DNA of 64,000 bases from Cystobasidiopsis lactophilus (Eukaryota > Basidiomycota > Agaricostilbomycetes > Agaricostilbales > Chionosphaeraceae). The stretch lies in the NCBI GenBank assembly GCA_001599975.1, contig BCIO01000001.1, positions 620,001-684,000 of the forward strand, read 5' to 3'. Position 1 is the first letter of the stretch. Each line of letters begins with the position of its first letter. Under the pieces are notes generated by a model that was given only the letters and a program-made list of their open reading frames with translations, was not told the origin of the DNA and made no database searches. A program made the translations under genes and the position numbers. This document shows, in pieces, positions 1 through 11,250 of the stretch.

Positions 1-1031
1 CGACAGTGGGTCGGTACTGAACGTGTCGCCTTTGCTCCCAGGAAGTCAGCGCCGCTTCGGAAGCTGCATTTCCAGAAAGAAGGCTGCCGCTGATGTCCAA
101 GTAGTAGATTTCTCGGTACGGCGCCGGCTTCAGGACTTTCTTGCCGATGTCGCGCGCGAGCGTCTTGTTGAGAGGCAGCATATTCAGGTCGCTGCGGAGG
201 TGCAATTCGAAACCTTTAACTTTTGAATCGGTGCCGAGATGAACCCAGAGCTCTGCATAGCCCTCCCACTCTGAAGCAGGAGCGGTCTTTTCGTTGCGGG
301 CATTGCTGTCCGTCTGAAGCCTCGCGGCATGGGCTTGAATAGCGCAAAGAGAGCCATAGAGGACGTGGTTGTGGGAGAAAGAAGTTGGGACAGAGCGTAT
401 GGAAAACGGATTCCTGGACGGAACCGTCCTTCAGGACGCAACTTCAAATTCCTTCCGAGTCTACGCCTTCGGGAGTTTAGGCTTCTTCTTTCCCTGCGCA
501 CTGGCTGTACACGATATAGCCAGTTCGAGAGCACGCAGCGAAGGCAGCTTGACGCCACAAATTCGACGCCAGTGTTCAGCTCCCACTTCGGCGGGTTGAC
601 TTGAATGAACGAAACAGCGAGCGCATCAAGAAATGCCCTTGTCAAAGAGCAGCTAGCATAGGGCATGTCGACGTTTGAGAAGCTGATAAGAAGCGAAGAG
701 ACAGACCCAGAAAAAAAAAAGAAAAAAAAAAAAAAGAAGTTTCCAATTGGTGGGGATTGAACTTGGGCATTTCGGCAAAAGAATAAAGTGGATCCCTTTG
801 CAGGGCAACAAAGATTGAACTGAGGGACATATAGTCGCCGCGCCTGGCTTTCCTTAGTAAAAGGCGAAGAAAAGGTTCCCATTGAGGCGTCGACTAGTCC
901 GAAAGATCGCAAGCCCGTTTGGGCTGTGTAGACACTTTGCTTGAGCGCGTCCCGGCGCCCCTGTTCCCGGATTTTGGCCGTTTTCTCGACAATGGCCATG
1001 GTAACAGCCTTCAAAGACGTGCTCATTCCAA
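1..1031 (-). CDS. Copy A of unrecognised family, partial, runs off left edge
   Basis: I do not recognise the function. Read on the minus strand, 1-330 is open and encodes a stretch with AELWVHLGTDSKVKGFEL, which lines up with the third part of copies B, D and E (for example VELVISDLDPLSGAAFL in D). Further upstream, near 760-830, the frame reads VALQRDPLYSF, resembling the RRDP motif that opens the third exon of the other copies. An ATG at 1031 starts a Lys/Arg-rich stretch that could be an unrelated first exon. The homologous parts lie in different frames, separated by an A/T homopolymer tract, so introns or decay must lie between them. No region like the first two thirds of copies B and D was found. 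It is either a truncated relative or a member whose front is too diverged to see. Confidence 0.35.
710..737. repeat. Near-pure A tract (T tract on minus strand)
   Basis: Two runs of 10 and 14 A separated by single G bases, within copy A. On the minus strand, the gene's strand, it reads as a polypyrimidine tract and could be part of an intron. Confidence 0.8.
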
Positions 1032-1482
1032 TTCTGGAATAAAAAGGAAGGCTTGAGCCCAAAGAATCAGCTCAAAAGACCGAATTATGATGCTTCGCGG
1101 CCTAAACACATCCATGGCACCGACTGAACTTCCTCGCAGATTGTGGCAGTGACTTTGAACCCTTTCCATCTAAAACATGTGCTGCATAAATGCCGGCTGG
1201 TCAGTCAAAGACGAAACGAAGTATCTAAACAAGACAGCAGAATCCAAGTCGAATCGCGGCCAGCGCCACCGAACATGGAGTGCCCGACTCACAGCACCAA
1301 AGTCGGCGTTGACCGCACAGTGAAAAATGACTATAAATGGTATTATAAGCAAGGAGTAGAGGAGCAGCAGACAAGAGCAAATAGGATCAGAACAGGTCTA
1401 CACGGCAGCGTCCATGGTTCGCGAGGAAAAGAAGAAAGGATTCTGAATGTAGACAAGAACAAGAAGGAGAGCGCTCGGAGGG
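1032..1482. other. Intergenic, no gene seen
   Basis: About 450 bp between the presumed start of copy A and the stop of copy B. No reading frame here resembles a known protein. It should hold the promoter of copy A and the 3' region of copy B. Confidence 0.5.
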
Positions 1483-2988
1483 CTAGGCGAGATGCTTGGA
1501 GCAGCGGATGCCGCCAGGGCAGCGGTAGATGCAATAGAGAGGCGGAGATTGATCAAGCCTGTCGAAGGCGGGATCGCGGAAGAAGGCGCACCCCAAGACC
1601 AAGTCGGCTCCACTCCAAGGTTCTTTCGATTGGAACACGGCCTGGACTTTGGCGAGCATGCGCTTGCCTTTGCCTTTGTCGGCTTGGGGTGATGTGGTCG
1701 ACTGCTGGACGCCTCCATGCCAAGGCATCCAGCCCTTGATGGCCACGTCGCCCAAAAGTGGACCGCGGTACAAGACTGTACCGAGGACTTTCATCAGGAA
1801 GGCTTTGCCGGTGGATTGGTCGAGGGAGTGGATTAGCAGACCGGCCGGGCTTTCCTTGGGAGCAGCATGAGGATAGTAGATGGTCAGCCGATTGACAGAA
1901 TTCCAGATGGTGAGCTCGCTTCGGCGCGCTGGAGCGTTGTGGAACCAAGAAGACCGCCAGTCCTGAGGCCAACCCTGGTACCAGGTCGGGTCCCGTCGCA
2001 CGACAATATCTGTGCCTTTAGGACTTTCTAATTTAATACAATGTGGTTGAGAGCACAAAGATTTTAGACTCACTAGTAGAGCCCACGAGTTCTGGCGATT
2101 TAAACAGCAGTTCTGGCGATTCAAACAGCCCAAACACAACGGAGCATGCGTCATCATCGGCGGAAAAGTGCCCATTGGCTACCGAGAGATGGTCGATGAC
2201 CTTTCGGGACTGGTCTAACTCGATGGAATGAAGCTGCATCAGAACTTGGGCGAGCATGTCTTTGTCCTCTTTCAGATCGGGCGACATGGTGACGGAGCCG
2301 ATCTCCAGTTCGCTTCTATTTGAAACAGTCCCCTTGACGCTCAAAGTATATCCACTGTTGTCATGAAAGTGGACATGTCCACTGTTGCCATGAAACTGGA
2401 GAGTGAAGGTCTGGGGCTTCTCTGGAGGTTCGAGTGTGAAGGTGACCTTGCGCTGCGAGCATTCGGAAATATATATATCAACTCAAAAACAGCAGTACCC
2501 GGCAGCGGGAAAAAAAAACAACGCACCCGAAGCTCACTCGTGGTGGCAAATTTTGAAAAGGCGTGCTTCTTGCCAACTTTGGGTTTGAGGAAGCGGTCGT
2601 CGGGCACGACGTAAAAGTGATGTCGGCAGAACATGTCGTAGCGAGCTCTGTCGGTGATGTCCAGGGAGTAGTATATCGGGCGACCAGTCAAACGGAATGG
2701 CTCGATTCGACGGTCCAGGTCCATGGCCATGGCATAAGCCAACAATCGGAAGAAGAAGACCTCGTCGTCAAAACGTATGCGGGCCAGCAAAACCCAAGGC
2801 TCGGCATGAGATTGGACCCACTGGCCAACACGAACCGGTGGGATTTCCTTCTTCGTAGAGGGCAGAGCGATCTCAAGCTCAAGGCGAAAGTTCGAATTTG
2901 GACCGCCGCGACACCAAACGCGCAAATTGCCATCATTGGCGTGCGCGGATTGGAAATGCTGTTTTGCAAAGGTTTCGACGTCTTCCAT
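1483..2988 (-). CDS. Copy B of unrecognised three-part family (about 457 aa)
   Basis: Function unknown. Three exons fit on the minus strand: 2988-2527, 2452-2074 and 2015-1483, with intron phases 0 and 1. Part 1 contains GRPIYYSLDITDRARY followed by CRHHFYVVPDDRF. Part 2 has alternating hydrophobic residues suggesting beta strands and ends in a conserved GHF...GLFES block. Part 3 opens with DIVVRRDPTW and ends at the stop with IYRCPGGIRCSKHLA. All of these blocks recur in copy D. No signal peptide or membrane helix is visible, so a cytosolic or nuclear protein is likely. The ATG at 2988 is preferred because homology begins there; an in-frame ATG at 3045 is possible. Two short tandem repeats lie in exon 2. 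The Cys/His end could bind metal, but that is inference. Confidence 0.75.
2088..2129. repeat. 21-bp tandem duplication in copy B exon 2
   Basis: Two adjacent 21-bp units (2088-2108 and 2109-2129) differ at one base. They encode the in-frame repeat SPELLF/KSPELV, so the duplication adds seven residues without breaking the frame. Confidence 0.9.
2351..2399. repeat. 27-bp spaced direct repeat in copy B exon 2
   Basis: Units at 2351-2372 and 2378-2399 match at 20 of 22 bases with a 27-bp period. They encode the repeated HxNSGH/HDNSGY segment of copy B, absent from copy D. Confidence 0.8.
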
Positions 2989-3491
2989 GGCGGTTCGCAG
3001 TCTAGAGAAGCCTGTCGAGAGACGAAACCCAAGCTTGCAACACAATACGCCTTCTGTTTCGCGTATGACGGTTTCACAGTCCTTGAGCTAGAGCAAAGCG
3101 TCCCAGTAGCTGTCTTCCAAGGGCAAGCTCGAGAGGTCATAAGATGCGGACCGGTCTGCCGATCGACGAGCAGGCAAGGAAGCCAAGCAAGAGGGCCGAC
3201 TTTGCAGACCCTTGGCTTCATGTTGAGCATCGCCTCAGCTTCGAGTCTTTGCTCATGATGCCAGTCACTTGGAACAGACTGTGGACGCCAAGAGCAATCG
3301 CAATGCGGCAATAAGCAGAGCACAACCCGCCAGCGGCAAGCTGCTTCGACCTTACCCAGCCTTCGTAGAACCGAGGCCGAGCCAAGACAGACGTAAAGTA
3401 CGTCAGATGACTGCCAGAAGCAGCCACAGGAGGCAGACAGCAGTAGCCAAACGGGCAAGAGCATGGTTGGACCGTTCCAACCAAAGTCGCA
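2989..3491. other. Divergent intergenic region, copy B / cyclophilin
   Basis: About 500 bp between two divergent genes. Open frames on both strands show no protein similarity I can recognise. It must hold both promoters; no clear TATA box or other motif stands out. Confidence 0.5.
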
Positions 3492-4798
3492 ATGGTGAAC
3501 CCGCGCACCTTTTTCGAGCTGAGCGTGGATGGCGAAGTGCTGGGCAAGTGAGTAGCTCGTCAATGCACAGATTCCCGATGCTTAAGACCTGCCGCCCAAA
3601 GGGTCATGTTCGAGCTGTTCATGGCAAGCCCTCAAAACTTTCTGCATTGCGCTGCGTTGCTCATTAATTGCCATAGGACGACGCTCCCAAAGCTGCCGAG
3701 AAGTGCGTTCACACTCTCTACACTCGAATCAGGCTGACGGACGAGCGCAACACAGCTTCCGGTGTCTCTGTACGGGCGAGAAGGGCCTCTCGCCGGTTTC
3801 GCAAAAGATGTTGCACTACGCTGGCAGCCCGATCCACCGGATCATCGACGGCTTCATGATCCAAGGCGGTGACACCACACACGGGTCTGGCAAAGGCGGG
3901 GAGTCGATCTACGGTGGCAAGTTCGAGGACGAGAACCTGGACACTCAGGTGGACGCCGCCGGCTTGCTTGTTATGGCTAACAAAGGGCCTAACACAAAGT
4001 GCGTTGCCTGGTTTTGTCTTTCCGGAAGCAGCTTCTGGTTGCTCACGCTTCGACCGCTCGCACAGTGGGAGTCAATATTTTATCACCCTAGCGGATGCGC
4101 CTCGTGAGTGCTTTCACCTCTTTCTTCGCCCGGGATTCCTCGTTGAAAGACGCTCTCAGATCTCAATGGCAAGCACACGGTGTTCGGGCGGGTAGTGAAC
4201 GGCATGCAGCACATTGAAGCGATTGGCAAGCTGCCCGTGGACCCAAAAGACCGCCCGCTCGTACCCGTCGTCATCTCTCGCTGTGGCGAGCTCGAACTTC
4301 GCAAGAAAGACCCTCCCGCTCGTGCGTTCCTTTTATCTACCCAATCCACCGAAGGATATGGCCTGATAGATTGGCACAGCTGTGGCGGCCGCCTCGCCCA
4401 CACCGAGCACCTCGAGCTCCGTGTCTGAAAACTCGGAAGACGAGGACGCCAAGAAGAGCAAGAAGCGCAAGCGGTCTAAGGAGGAGAAGCGCGCCCGAAA
4501 GCTTGCAAAAAGGGAGAAGAAGGCAGCCAGGCGCAAGGCCCGCCACTACTCGGACGACGAGGCGGACAAGCCGCCAGCGGAGCCCACGCTGGAGGAGAAG
4601 GAGCAGCTCGAGGCGGCCGAGAGGGAGCGCGCGAGGCAGGCGGCCATCGCCAACGCCCAGCGCCAGCGCGAGCTGGAGAAGATCCGGCTCGAGCTGTCCA
4701 GGAAGGCGGGTGGCAATAGGGACGGCGAGATCACTTATAAAGGCAGGGGCCAGATGCGGTTCCAAGAGAGCTCAGGTGGGATGCGAGGGTGGGATTGA
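3492..4798 (+). CDS. Nuclear-type cyclophilin (peptidyl-prolyl isomerase) with charged C-terminal tail
   Basis: Predicted peptidyl-prolyl cis-trans isomerase. The N-terminal domain (about residues 1-170) starts [15 protein letters not shown] and carries the active-site stretch [13 protein letters not shown] (catalytic Arg, Phe, Met, Gln), then [20 protein letters not shown]. The Trp of cyclophilin A is His here, as in larger cyclophilins, which usually weakens cyclosporin binding. After a Ser/Pro linker the tail is rich in Lys, Arg and Glu and looks like a nuclear, coiled-coil segment, ending [13 protein letters not shown]. This layout is like PPIG/SR-cyclophilins that work with the spliceosome; the exact orthologue is uncertain. 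Splicing reads cleanly, including a GC-AG intron at 3624-3676. The gene is convergent with RAD51, with about 226 bp between the stops. Confidence 0.93.
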
Positions 4799-5024
4799 CA
4801 ATGCATCAGGGCGTTCTCCACCGTGCAAAAAGCTCGAGAATTATTATACATGTGCCCACAGCACGCGCTGAGCATCTACGCATTACAAAGCGAGGGCAGC
4901 GTGTGGATGAGAAAACAAGCCTGGAGAAAGGAGCGTGCAAGGTGGGATATGGGTCGTGCTTGGTGTAAAGTCGTCACAAAGAGAGAGTCAAATGCGAAAG
5001 TCGAAAACGAAAGGTGGAGCTGCT

Positions 5025-6335
5025 CTAGTCGCCGCCCTCGTCGATGGGGTCGGTAATGCCCTCGGCACCAATGGCGAACTGCTGAGAGCCCTCGGGCAGG
5101 CAGGGCGAGTCGTAGATCTTGGCGATGCGGTTCGGCCCGCGACCTTTTTTGAGCGAGAGGCGGGTGGTGCTGGCGTGGGCCATGATGTTGCCACCAATGG
5201 GCTTGGGGCCAGAAGCAAAGGCGGCCGGGCCGGCGTCCGGGCTAGCGACGACTTGGTTGGTGATGACCACCGCGATGCCGAACTGTGTGCGAGCGAGTGA
5301 GCTTGCGACGCTCACACTTTATCAGAAAGAGCAAGAACGCACCTCATCAGCTAATCGCAAGAGGGTCCGGAGGAATTTGGCCAAGTGATTTTGACGGGCA
5401 CTGAGTTCGCCACGTCCAGAGAAGTCGGTTCGGTAGAGAGCGGTGCAAGAGTCGACGATGAGAAGAGAGAATCTGTTCGAGATGGACATGCGATGAGGTG
5501 AATGCATCAAGCTGAAGGGTAAGGCAAACGAACCGAGATTCGGCCATCATGGCGCTGGCCTGGCTCAAGAGCGAGTTTTGGTGGTCCGCGTTGTAGGCGC
5601 GGGCGTAGGCCACGTTGTCGAGAACCTCCTCGCCGTTCAAGCCGTAGCGCTCGGCCACGGCGAGCAAGCGGACGGGGCGGAAGGTGCCCTCGGTGTCGAT
5701 GTAGAGGCACTTGCCCTCGCCGCCGCCCATCTCGTGGGGCAGCTGGCAGGTGACGGCGAGCTGGTGGCAGATCTGGGACTTGCCCGTCCTGAACTCGCCA
5801 AAGATCTCGGTGATACTGCCTGTCTCGATGCCGCCTGATTGCGCGCCCCATGATTTGAGCGGGTCGGTCAACAAACAGTGAAGCCCGTCCCCAAAAACGC
5901 ACCTCCCAAAAGCAAGTCCAGGTTCTTGGAGCCAGTGGTAATGGTGAGCAGGTCCTCGCGCCTGGCGTGGTATTCGGTGGCGGTGGTGAAGCCGGTGGGA
6001 ATGTATTTGCTCGCTGTGAAGACAGACGATGGGTCAGCGATGCGCGGGCCATTGAGCACTATGAAGACTCACCACCGGCGAGGATCTTGTCAGCCTTGGC
6101 CTCAGAGATGCCCTTGATGGCGAGGAGCTGTTTCTTGGGCGTAAAAGCGACCGACTCGAGGGTGTGGAAGCCAGCTTCGGTGAGTTTGGCGCAATCGGCG
6201 GGCGTGAGGCCATGTTGCTGTAGCCTCGCCCAGTCAGTAGGCCGCCCGTGACAGCGCCACCCTCGGACGCACCGTGAGAGTGTTGATGGGCACAGCGGAC
6301 TTCATCCAAGGCGATTCATCGTCGACTTGAGACAT
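5025..6335 (-). CDS. RAD51: RAD51 recombinase
   Basis: ATP-dependent strand-exchange protein of homologous recombination, about 340 aa. The N-terminal helix-hairpin-helix domain includes [18 protein letters not shown] and [11 protein letters not shown]. The core has Walker A in [20 protein letters not shown], the IDTEGTFRP strand and Walker B ([20 protein letters not shown]), then loop 2 before [13 protein letters not shown]. The ending [11 protein letters not shown] resembles RAD51 rather than DMC1, whose end differs at these residues. The start at 6335 ([10 protein letters not shown]) gives a short acidic leader as in other fungal Rad51 proteins. Several short introns interrupt it. The key ATP-binding and polymerisation residues appear intact. 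Confidence 0.95.
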
Positions 6336-7067
6336 TGTTTACCTTTCCAGGAGAGCGCGGCGAAAGAGGCTGGGCCTAAATCAGCGGCGCCCGGTGCTTC
6401 TTAAGCAGTGGCATTACACACTGAGGAAATGCGAGGGCGTCCAGAGGGCGAGAGTCCGTCGTGAGGGTCCAACTTGCGCCGTGCAAGAGCTTTGCTTTCG
6501 GGTGAAAGTTTGCCCGCCTGCTTCAAGACTGCTTCAAGACTTTGTCGTTCGTTTGCCATCCAGCGTCCATCTTTTGACCTTGGCATCAAGTCTACATACG
6601 TAGCACTGCCCAAATGCGCGCCCTAGAGTCAATTGAGGCCCTGAAAAGGTTTCTAAAGCGACCGATTCCAAAACGAACTCGCTTGGTGGCGATTCGACCT
6701 GGAAGACTGAGGCTCTGTATCACTCATGCTGTGACATGCAATGCTTGTGCGAAGATATTGACGCCGTTTGATCAGTCAAAACCGTGCTGCTGGCAGCCGT
6801 CCTTATTATTCTCATCTGCAAATTTGCCTCCTTCAGCAGACCTGCGACTCTCCTGCGCCGCCTATTTCCTGCGCATCTAGAATCCCTTGTTGCTCCAATA
6901 ATATGCACTTGCCGACGTAGCTGCCGAAGGGACTTACACGGCGCTTCAAGTGCGCGCTTACCCCACAAACTCCCCCTCATGTCGCTCCTCATTTGGCTTG
7001 GGATGCCGACCGAGAGCTCGACGCTGTACTTTCATCCACCGTCCTTTATCGCCCTCGCACGTCGTAC
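6336..7067. other. Divergent intergenic region, RAD51 / P450
   Basis: About 730 bp between divergent starts. No coding potential that I can support; it should carry both promoters. Confidence 0.5.
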
Positions 7068-9158
7068 ATGTTGGACTTAAATTTGGAAGGGGCACCGGCC
7101 GTGCCCATCGCGCTCGGCGTGCTGGCCGTCGCCGTGTCGATCTCCATTTACTTTTCCTCCAAACCCAAAGGCCTCCCAGCACCCGGCCCGCCCAAGAGCT
7201 GGATCCCGTTTGTCGGCACCTACTTCGAGTTGACATCCGGCGACGAGCAGCTATGGCAGCGCTTGGACCGCTGGGCCAGGCAATACGGCGACTTCTTCGA
7301 GCTCGAGTCGTTTGGCTCGAAGACGTTTGTGATCTCCAGCTACGAGGTACAAAAGGAGCTTTTCGACAATCGGGGTGCTATCTACTCCAGCCGGTCGGAC
7401 CTCCCGTTGCTAGATGGCTTTGGTGAGCGCGCCTTGGGGTCTCCCGGATTTCCAGCAGGTCTGATCTGCAGCTTTGCAAAGTGTGCCGCAACGCCAATAT
7501 CGGCTTCCTTCAATATAACGAACGATGGAGGGCGCATCGAAGAGCTGTCGGGCGAGAGCTGAACATGTGCGTTGTGGTCGTCCATTCGTTTGAGGATGCG
7601 CCTGACAAACGGATTGCAGCACCACTTCGAGAATGTACACCCCATTGCAAGAGCGTGAAGCTCATATGTATGTCCTCTTATCAGCACACTCAGTGCTAAG
7701 CTGATTTCGGGCGACCAGTTTTGCTCAAGGCTTGCTCGACTATCCCGCCGACGACCTGCTGCGGCTCAGCCAACGCTATGCCGGCGCGGTTGGCATCGGC
7801 CTAGTTTTTGACCACCGAATTACCACTTTCCGCGACCCCGTCGTCGAAAAATTCTCGCATGTGATCGAGGGCAAGCTGGAGCTCTTGGTTCCTTTGGCCA
7901 GCTTTTACGATTCGATCCCCTGGATCCGATGGGTGCCGGACATGTTCTTCCCCAGCAAGGCCCAAGCCCGAAGGGTGCGCGCGGAGGGCGAGGAGCTCGA
8001 CGCTTACATGCACAAGAAGGTGGAGGATAGGGTGGCTAAGGGCGAGGAGGTGACCGGCATCTTGGCCGGCATGCTGTCTAAGGACCGCGACGGCAAATCG
8101 GAGCTCAGCAAGTACGAGAGGACGTCCTTGTGTGGCACTTTGGTGGCAGGCGCCGTTGATGACCTAACGGGTGAGTGGTCTGCCGCGTCAGCCCAGAAGG
8201 TGTTGAGCTCAAGTGTTAAATAGCTGCAATGCTCTCCATGGTTCTCGCTCTTGTTTGTATGTTGATACTCTTTGGTGCTTGCTGAAGGTACGCTGAAGCC
8301 ATCCTCGGTCAGGCTTCCCGGATGTGCAAGCCAAGCTGAGGGCCGAGGTGGACGCTATTGTCTCTCGCGACCACATGCCCACGACAGAAGACATGGAGAA
8401 GATTCCTTATTGCCGCGCGTTTGCTACCGAGGCTTTGCGCTGGAGAGGCAGCAACCGTTACGTGGGTCAACCCCTGCCTCACGCCGACCATGGCTGATCT
8501 GTTTTTTGAAGGGCTTACCGCACGCCACCTCTGAAGACGACGTGTTCCGCGGTATATTTATTCCTAAAGGCAGCACTATCATCCAGAACTCGTGGTTCTT
8601 GGAGCGTAAGCACTTTGTACTGGCGACTTTGATCACGCTCACGATACCCTACAGACGACCCCAAGCGCTTTCCCGACCCCGAAACAGTCAAGCCTGAACG
8701 CTATCTCCGTGAAGATGGCACGTTGGACGAGTAAGCGTCTATTGTGTGGAACTACTGAGGCTCAATGCGACTCCAGCTCGGTGCCAATTTTCACCTTTGG
8801 TGGCGGCCGACGCATTTGCCCTGGTTTGAAGTGAGCTATGGCCTGTGCTGATGCTGCTCTACTATGCTCACCATTGCTACAGCGTTGCTCTCAATGCTCT
8901 TGCTTTTGCTGCTGCCTCACTGGTCTGGTCCTTTGAAATTGTCCAAGCCAAAGACGCCCAAGGAAAGCCGATTCCGGTGGACTCCCGTCCAGAGCACAAC
9001 CACGGCGGCGGCACTATTTTGTCCGTTATTTTTATGTCCTGTTTGCTCTTTGGCTGACTTGACTCGTCAGCCGCCCTGGACCGTTTGCCTTTGCCGCCGT
9101 GCCTCGGGGACCCAACGTGGACAAGATTGTTCGCGCTGCCGTCAAGTCTTTCGACTAA
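7068..9158 (+). CDS. Cytochrome P450 monooxygenase, membrane-anchored
   Basis: Haem-thiolate monooxygenase of the endoplasmic reticulum. The start at 7068 gives a hydrophobic anchor (PVPIALGVLAVAVSISIYF) followed by the proline hinge GLPAPGPPKSWIPFVGTYF. Further landmarks are the WRAHRR C-helix motif, EALRWR (ExxR of the K helix), FPDPETVKPERYL and the haem loop FTFGGGRRICPG with the Cys ligand. The I helix reads LVAGAVDDLTAAM instead of the usual AGxDTT, so the acid-alcohol pair is shifted. The hinge and general pattern match fungal microsomal P450s of the O-methylsterigmatocystin-oxidoreductase-like type. The substrate cannot be told from sequence, and no biosynthetic cluster surrounds it. 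At least nine introns are needed, several exons being very short. Confidence 0.93.
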
Positions 9159-9257
9159 CTTTGTCTTCTACGAGGTCTCTTGTATTGTTGATGCGGAATG
9201 CAATTGATAGCCTTCAAGCTCGGATTTTAGCCGGCTACAGTCTGCTTGTCTATCCCT

Positions 9258-9722
9258 CTAAGCTCTGATATGCTGCGCGCTTTTGCAGATTGGTTTATGT
9301 TGCTTCCAATGCGACCTGAGATGCATCATTGAAATCATGATTGTGAGCTATCGATTTACGCATCTCACTCACTTTTGGCATACGGCCCCACAATACGCGA
9401 CAGTGTGGCAGGCACTGCATTTTTGGAGGTCGTGCGGACTACCGCAAGCAGCGCAAACCAACACAGATGGTTTCTCCAACGGATCAACCCGCACGGTCTG
9501 GGTTTCGGCGGAGTAAGGGCCACGCGAGCTCAAACCAGGGGCTAGCTTCTGCCCAGGACGCATCCCAGAGGGGTCAGTCTGCATGCTGACGCCATGCATC
9601 ATGGATGTGGTTGTTTTGAGGCCGCTTTGGGTGGAGGCGGGAGTTTGAAGGGCTTGCTCCACCCGGGTTTGCGCGGCAGCCACGCTGAAGCTGGCCGGAT
9701 TCCAATTGTCGGCAGTGATCAT
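9258..9722 (-). CDS. Small MYND zinc-finger protein (possibly the end of copy C)
   Basis: The C-terminal half is a complete MYND finger: CAACGSPHDLQKCSACHTV, then YCGAVCQK and, after an intron, SHWKQHKPICKSA. This gives the full set of Cys and His ligands for two zinc ions. MYND fingers bind short proline-containing peptides in partner proteins. The N-terminal part is low-complexity with Ala, Thr and Gln. The ATG at 9722 gives about 135 aa. The frame upstream of this ATG stays open towards copy C, so the finger may instead be the last exon of that gene. The tail end at 9258 faces the P450 stop, about 100 bp away. Confidence 0.75.
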
Positions 9723-9745
9723 GGTGTCGTCCTGCCAGTAAGCTT

Positions 9746-11250
9746 TTAAGTCCAGGTCTGTGCTTCGGTCTGATGAAGACCTCCTACTCGATAGTTGCTT
9801 CGGTCTTTGACGGCGGTGGCAAACCGCTTCCGATGCCTGACCGGAGACTCTGAACGCAACTCCTCCAGGTCCTCCATCAGCTCGCGATATTCACGCAGAG
9901 AACCGGTATCTTCAGCTGGCGAGCATTACCTTTGTCAGAAAGGTCACTTTGTGGCAAGGCACACAACGCACGCGGACAACGGCCGGCGCCGGCGAGAACT
10001 TCGATCTTCCCATTGCTCTGGTCCAAAGGAAAGATCTCCAAAAGCTCAATCTGGTGACTCCAACTGTGGCCGCGATGCATAAGTTCAGAGTCATGAGCCC
10101 GCTCAAATTTGTGCATCAACTGCGGATATTCACCAGTCTCCCAGGTCATACAAATGATATGCGCTTTCGCCTGGCTCTCGAAGCAGGTGAGCTAGCAGGT
10201 AACTGCGCGCATTGCGTAACGGTGAGCGTCAGTTTGGGTCGGACGCTCCAAACCCACTCGTCGGATTCCAGCCAACTGCGCCCAGCCTTCCAGATATGGA
10301 TCATATCAATCGCCTCCGAATCGAGAGGGCCAAATGTAGCACTGTCTCTGACGCTATCACAAAATGCAAAGGCGTGTGCATTTCGGCGCCAGCCCATGAC
10401 GGGAGCAACGGCGTAGTCTTGAAATGCTGAAAGGCTCATGCCGCCGGAGCACCGGAACTCGCGCCATATGAGAGGAGCAGCGTAGAAGTCGTTCTTTACA
10501 GATGGAATATACTCTAGCCAGATTTTGAGTCGAAAGTCGCGCTTGCTGGTGTCACTGATATCAACTTGAGCCAACTCCTCTTTCTTAAACGACGTATTAG
10601 AGATCAATTTTGCGTAGAGGCGGACAATATAAGCAGACAGACCTTCTTGTCGATCAAGACTTGGACAAATTGAACCTCGGGTTCTTCTAGGCGTCCCATA
10701 TAAAGGTAATCGACGTTGGCTCTCCGCATATACTGGGCCATAACGAGATTCTCGTCAGCATCCTCTATTCTGGATATGAAGTGTGAGCCAATACGATATA
10801 AGGCAAAGCACGGGGTAGAAAGCGAACTCTTGATTTCCAACAGTGACTTTCACCCAAGGCTCGAGCCCCCAGAAGTGGACTGCGCTGTCAGACGAGCGTC
10901 GGAAAGGTTGGAATGTTCGCGGGTCCGTGTAGAAAGTAGTGTAAAGGCCCATCCCCGAATCTGCCCTTGCATGAACTCTTTGAAGTCCGCTGCCGCGTCA
11001 AAGCACCTACCGCCTTTCGCAAGCCTGACATATGCCGGTTTTGATGGCTTGTTTTTACTCCATTCGGGCACAGGTTTGCCACCAAAGATCATCTCTTCCG
11101 CGCTGACCGGTCTCGATGGCCCGAGGTCGGACGCCGCCCGACTGTGAATTTGGGCTCGCTCGGAGGAGGCTGACGCTGAGCCTGCGGCCTTTCCTCGGCA
11201 TCGTCACTATCTGAGCCAATGCTATCAAATCTTCCGTAGTTCAAAGGCAT
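9746..11250 (-). CDS. Copy C of unrecognised family (diverged)
   Basis: Function unknown. The proposed start encodes MPLNYGRFDSIGSDSDD, an acidic leader not seen in B or D. Following exons contain EPWVKVTV and SRIEDADENLVMAQYMRRAN, which match part 1 of copy B in order (EPWVLLARIRFDDEVFFFRL). A middle exon (about 10,150-10,600) has FRLKIWLEYIPSVKNDFY. The last exon has IELLEIFPLDQSNGKIEV, which aligns with part 3 of D and E. The Cys/His terminal motif of B and D is absent. Exon borders are not resolved, and the end at 9746 is only one option: the neighbouring MYND frame could be the true C-terminus. Confidence 0.5.

Noticed and set aside
740-830. tRNA-like string (AGTTCAATCCCC followed by a T-run on the minus strand)
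   Set aside because: The flanking bases do not form a T stem, and no acceptor or anticodon stem could be drawn. The stretch fits better as part of copy A (VALQRDPLYSF).
184-1062. A single 292-codon minus-strand protein at the left edge
   Set aside because: The frame includes the poly-F stretch encoded by a T tract and does not carry the family similarity, which lies partly in another frame.
5025-6335. DMC1 as the identity of the recombinase
   Set aside because: The end [11 protein letters not shown] and the N-terminal region match RAD51 better; DMC1 usually has a different residue pattern after DSP.
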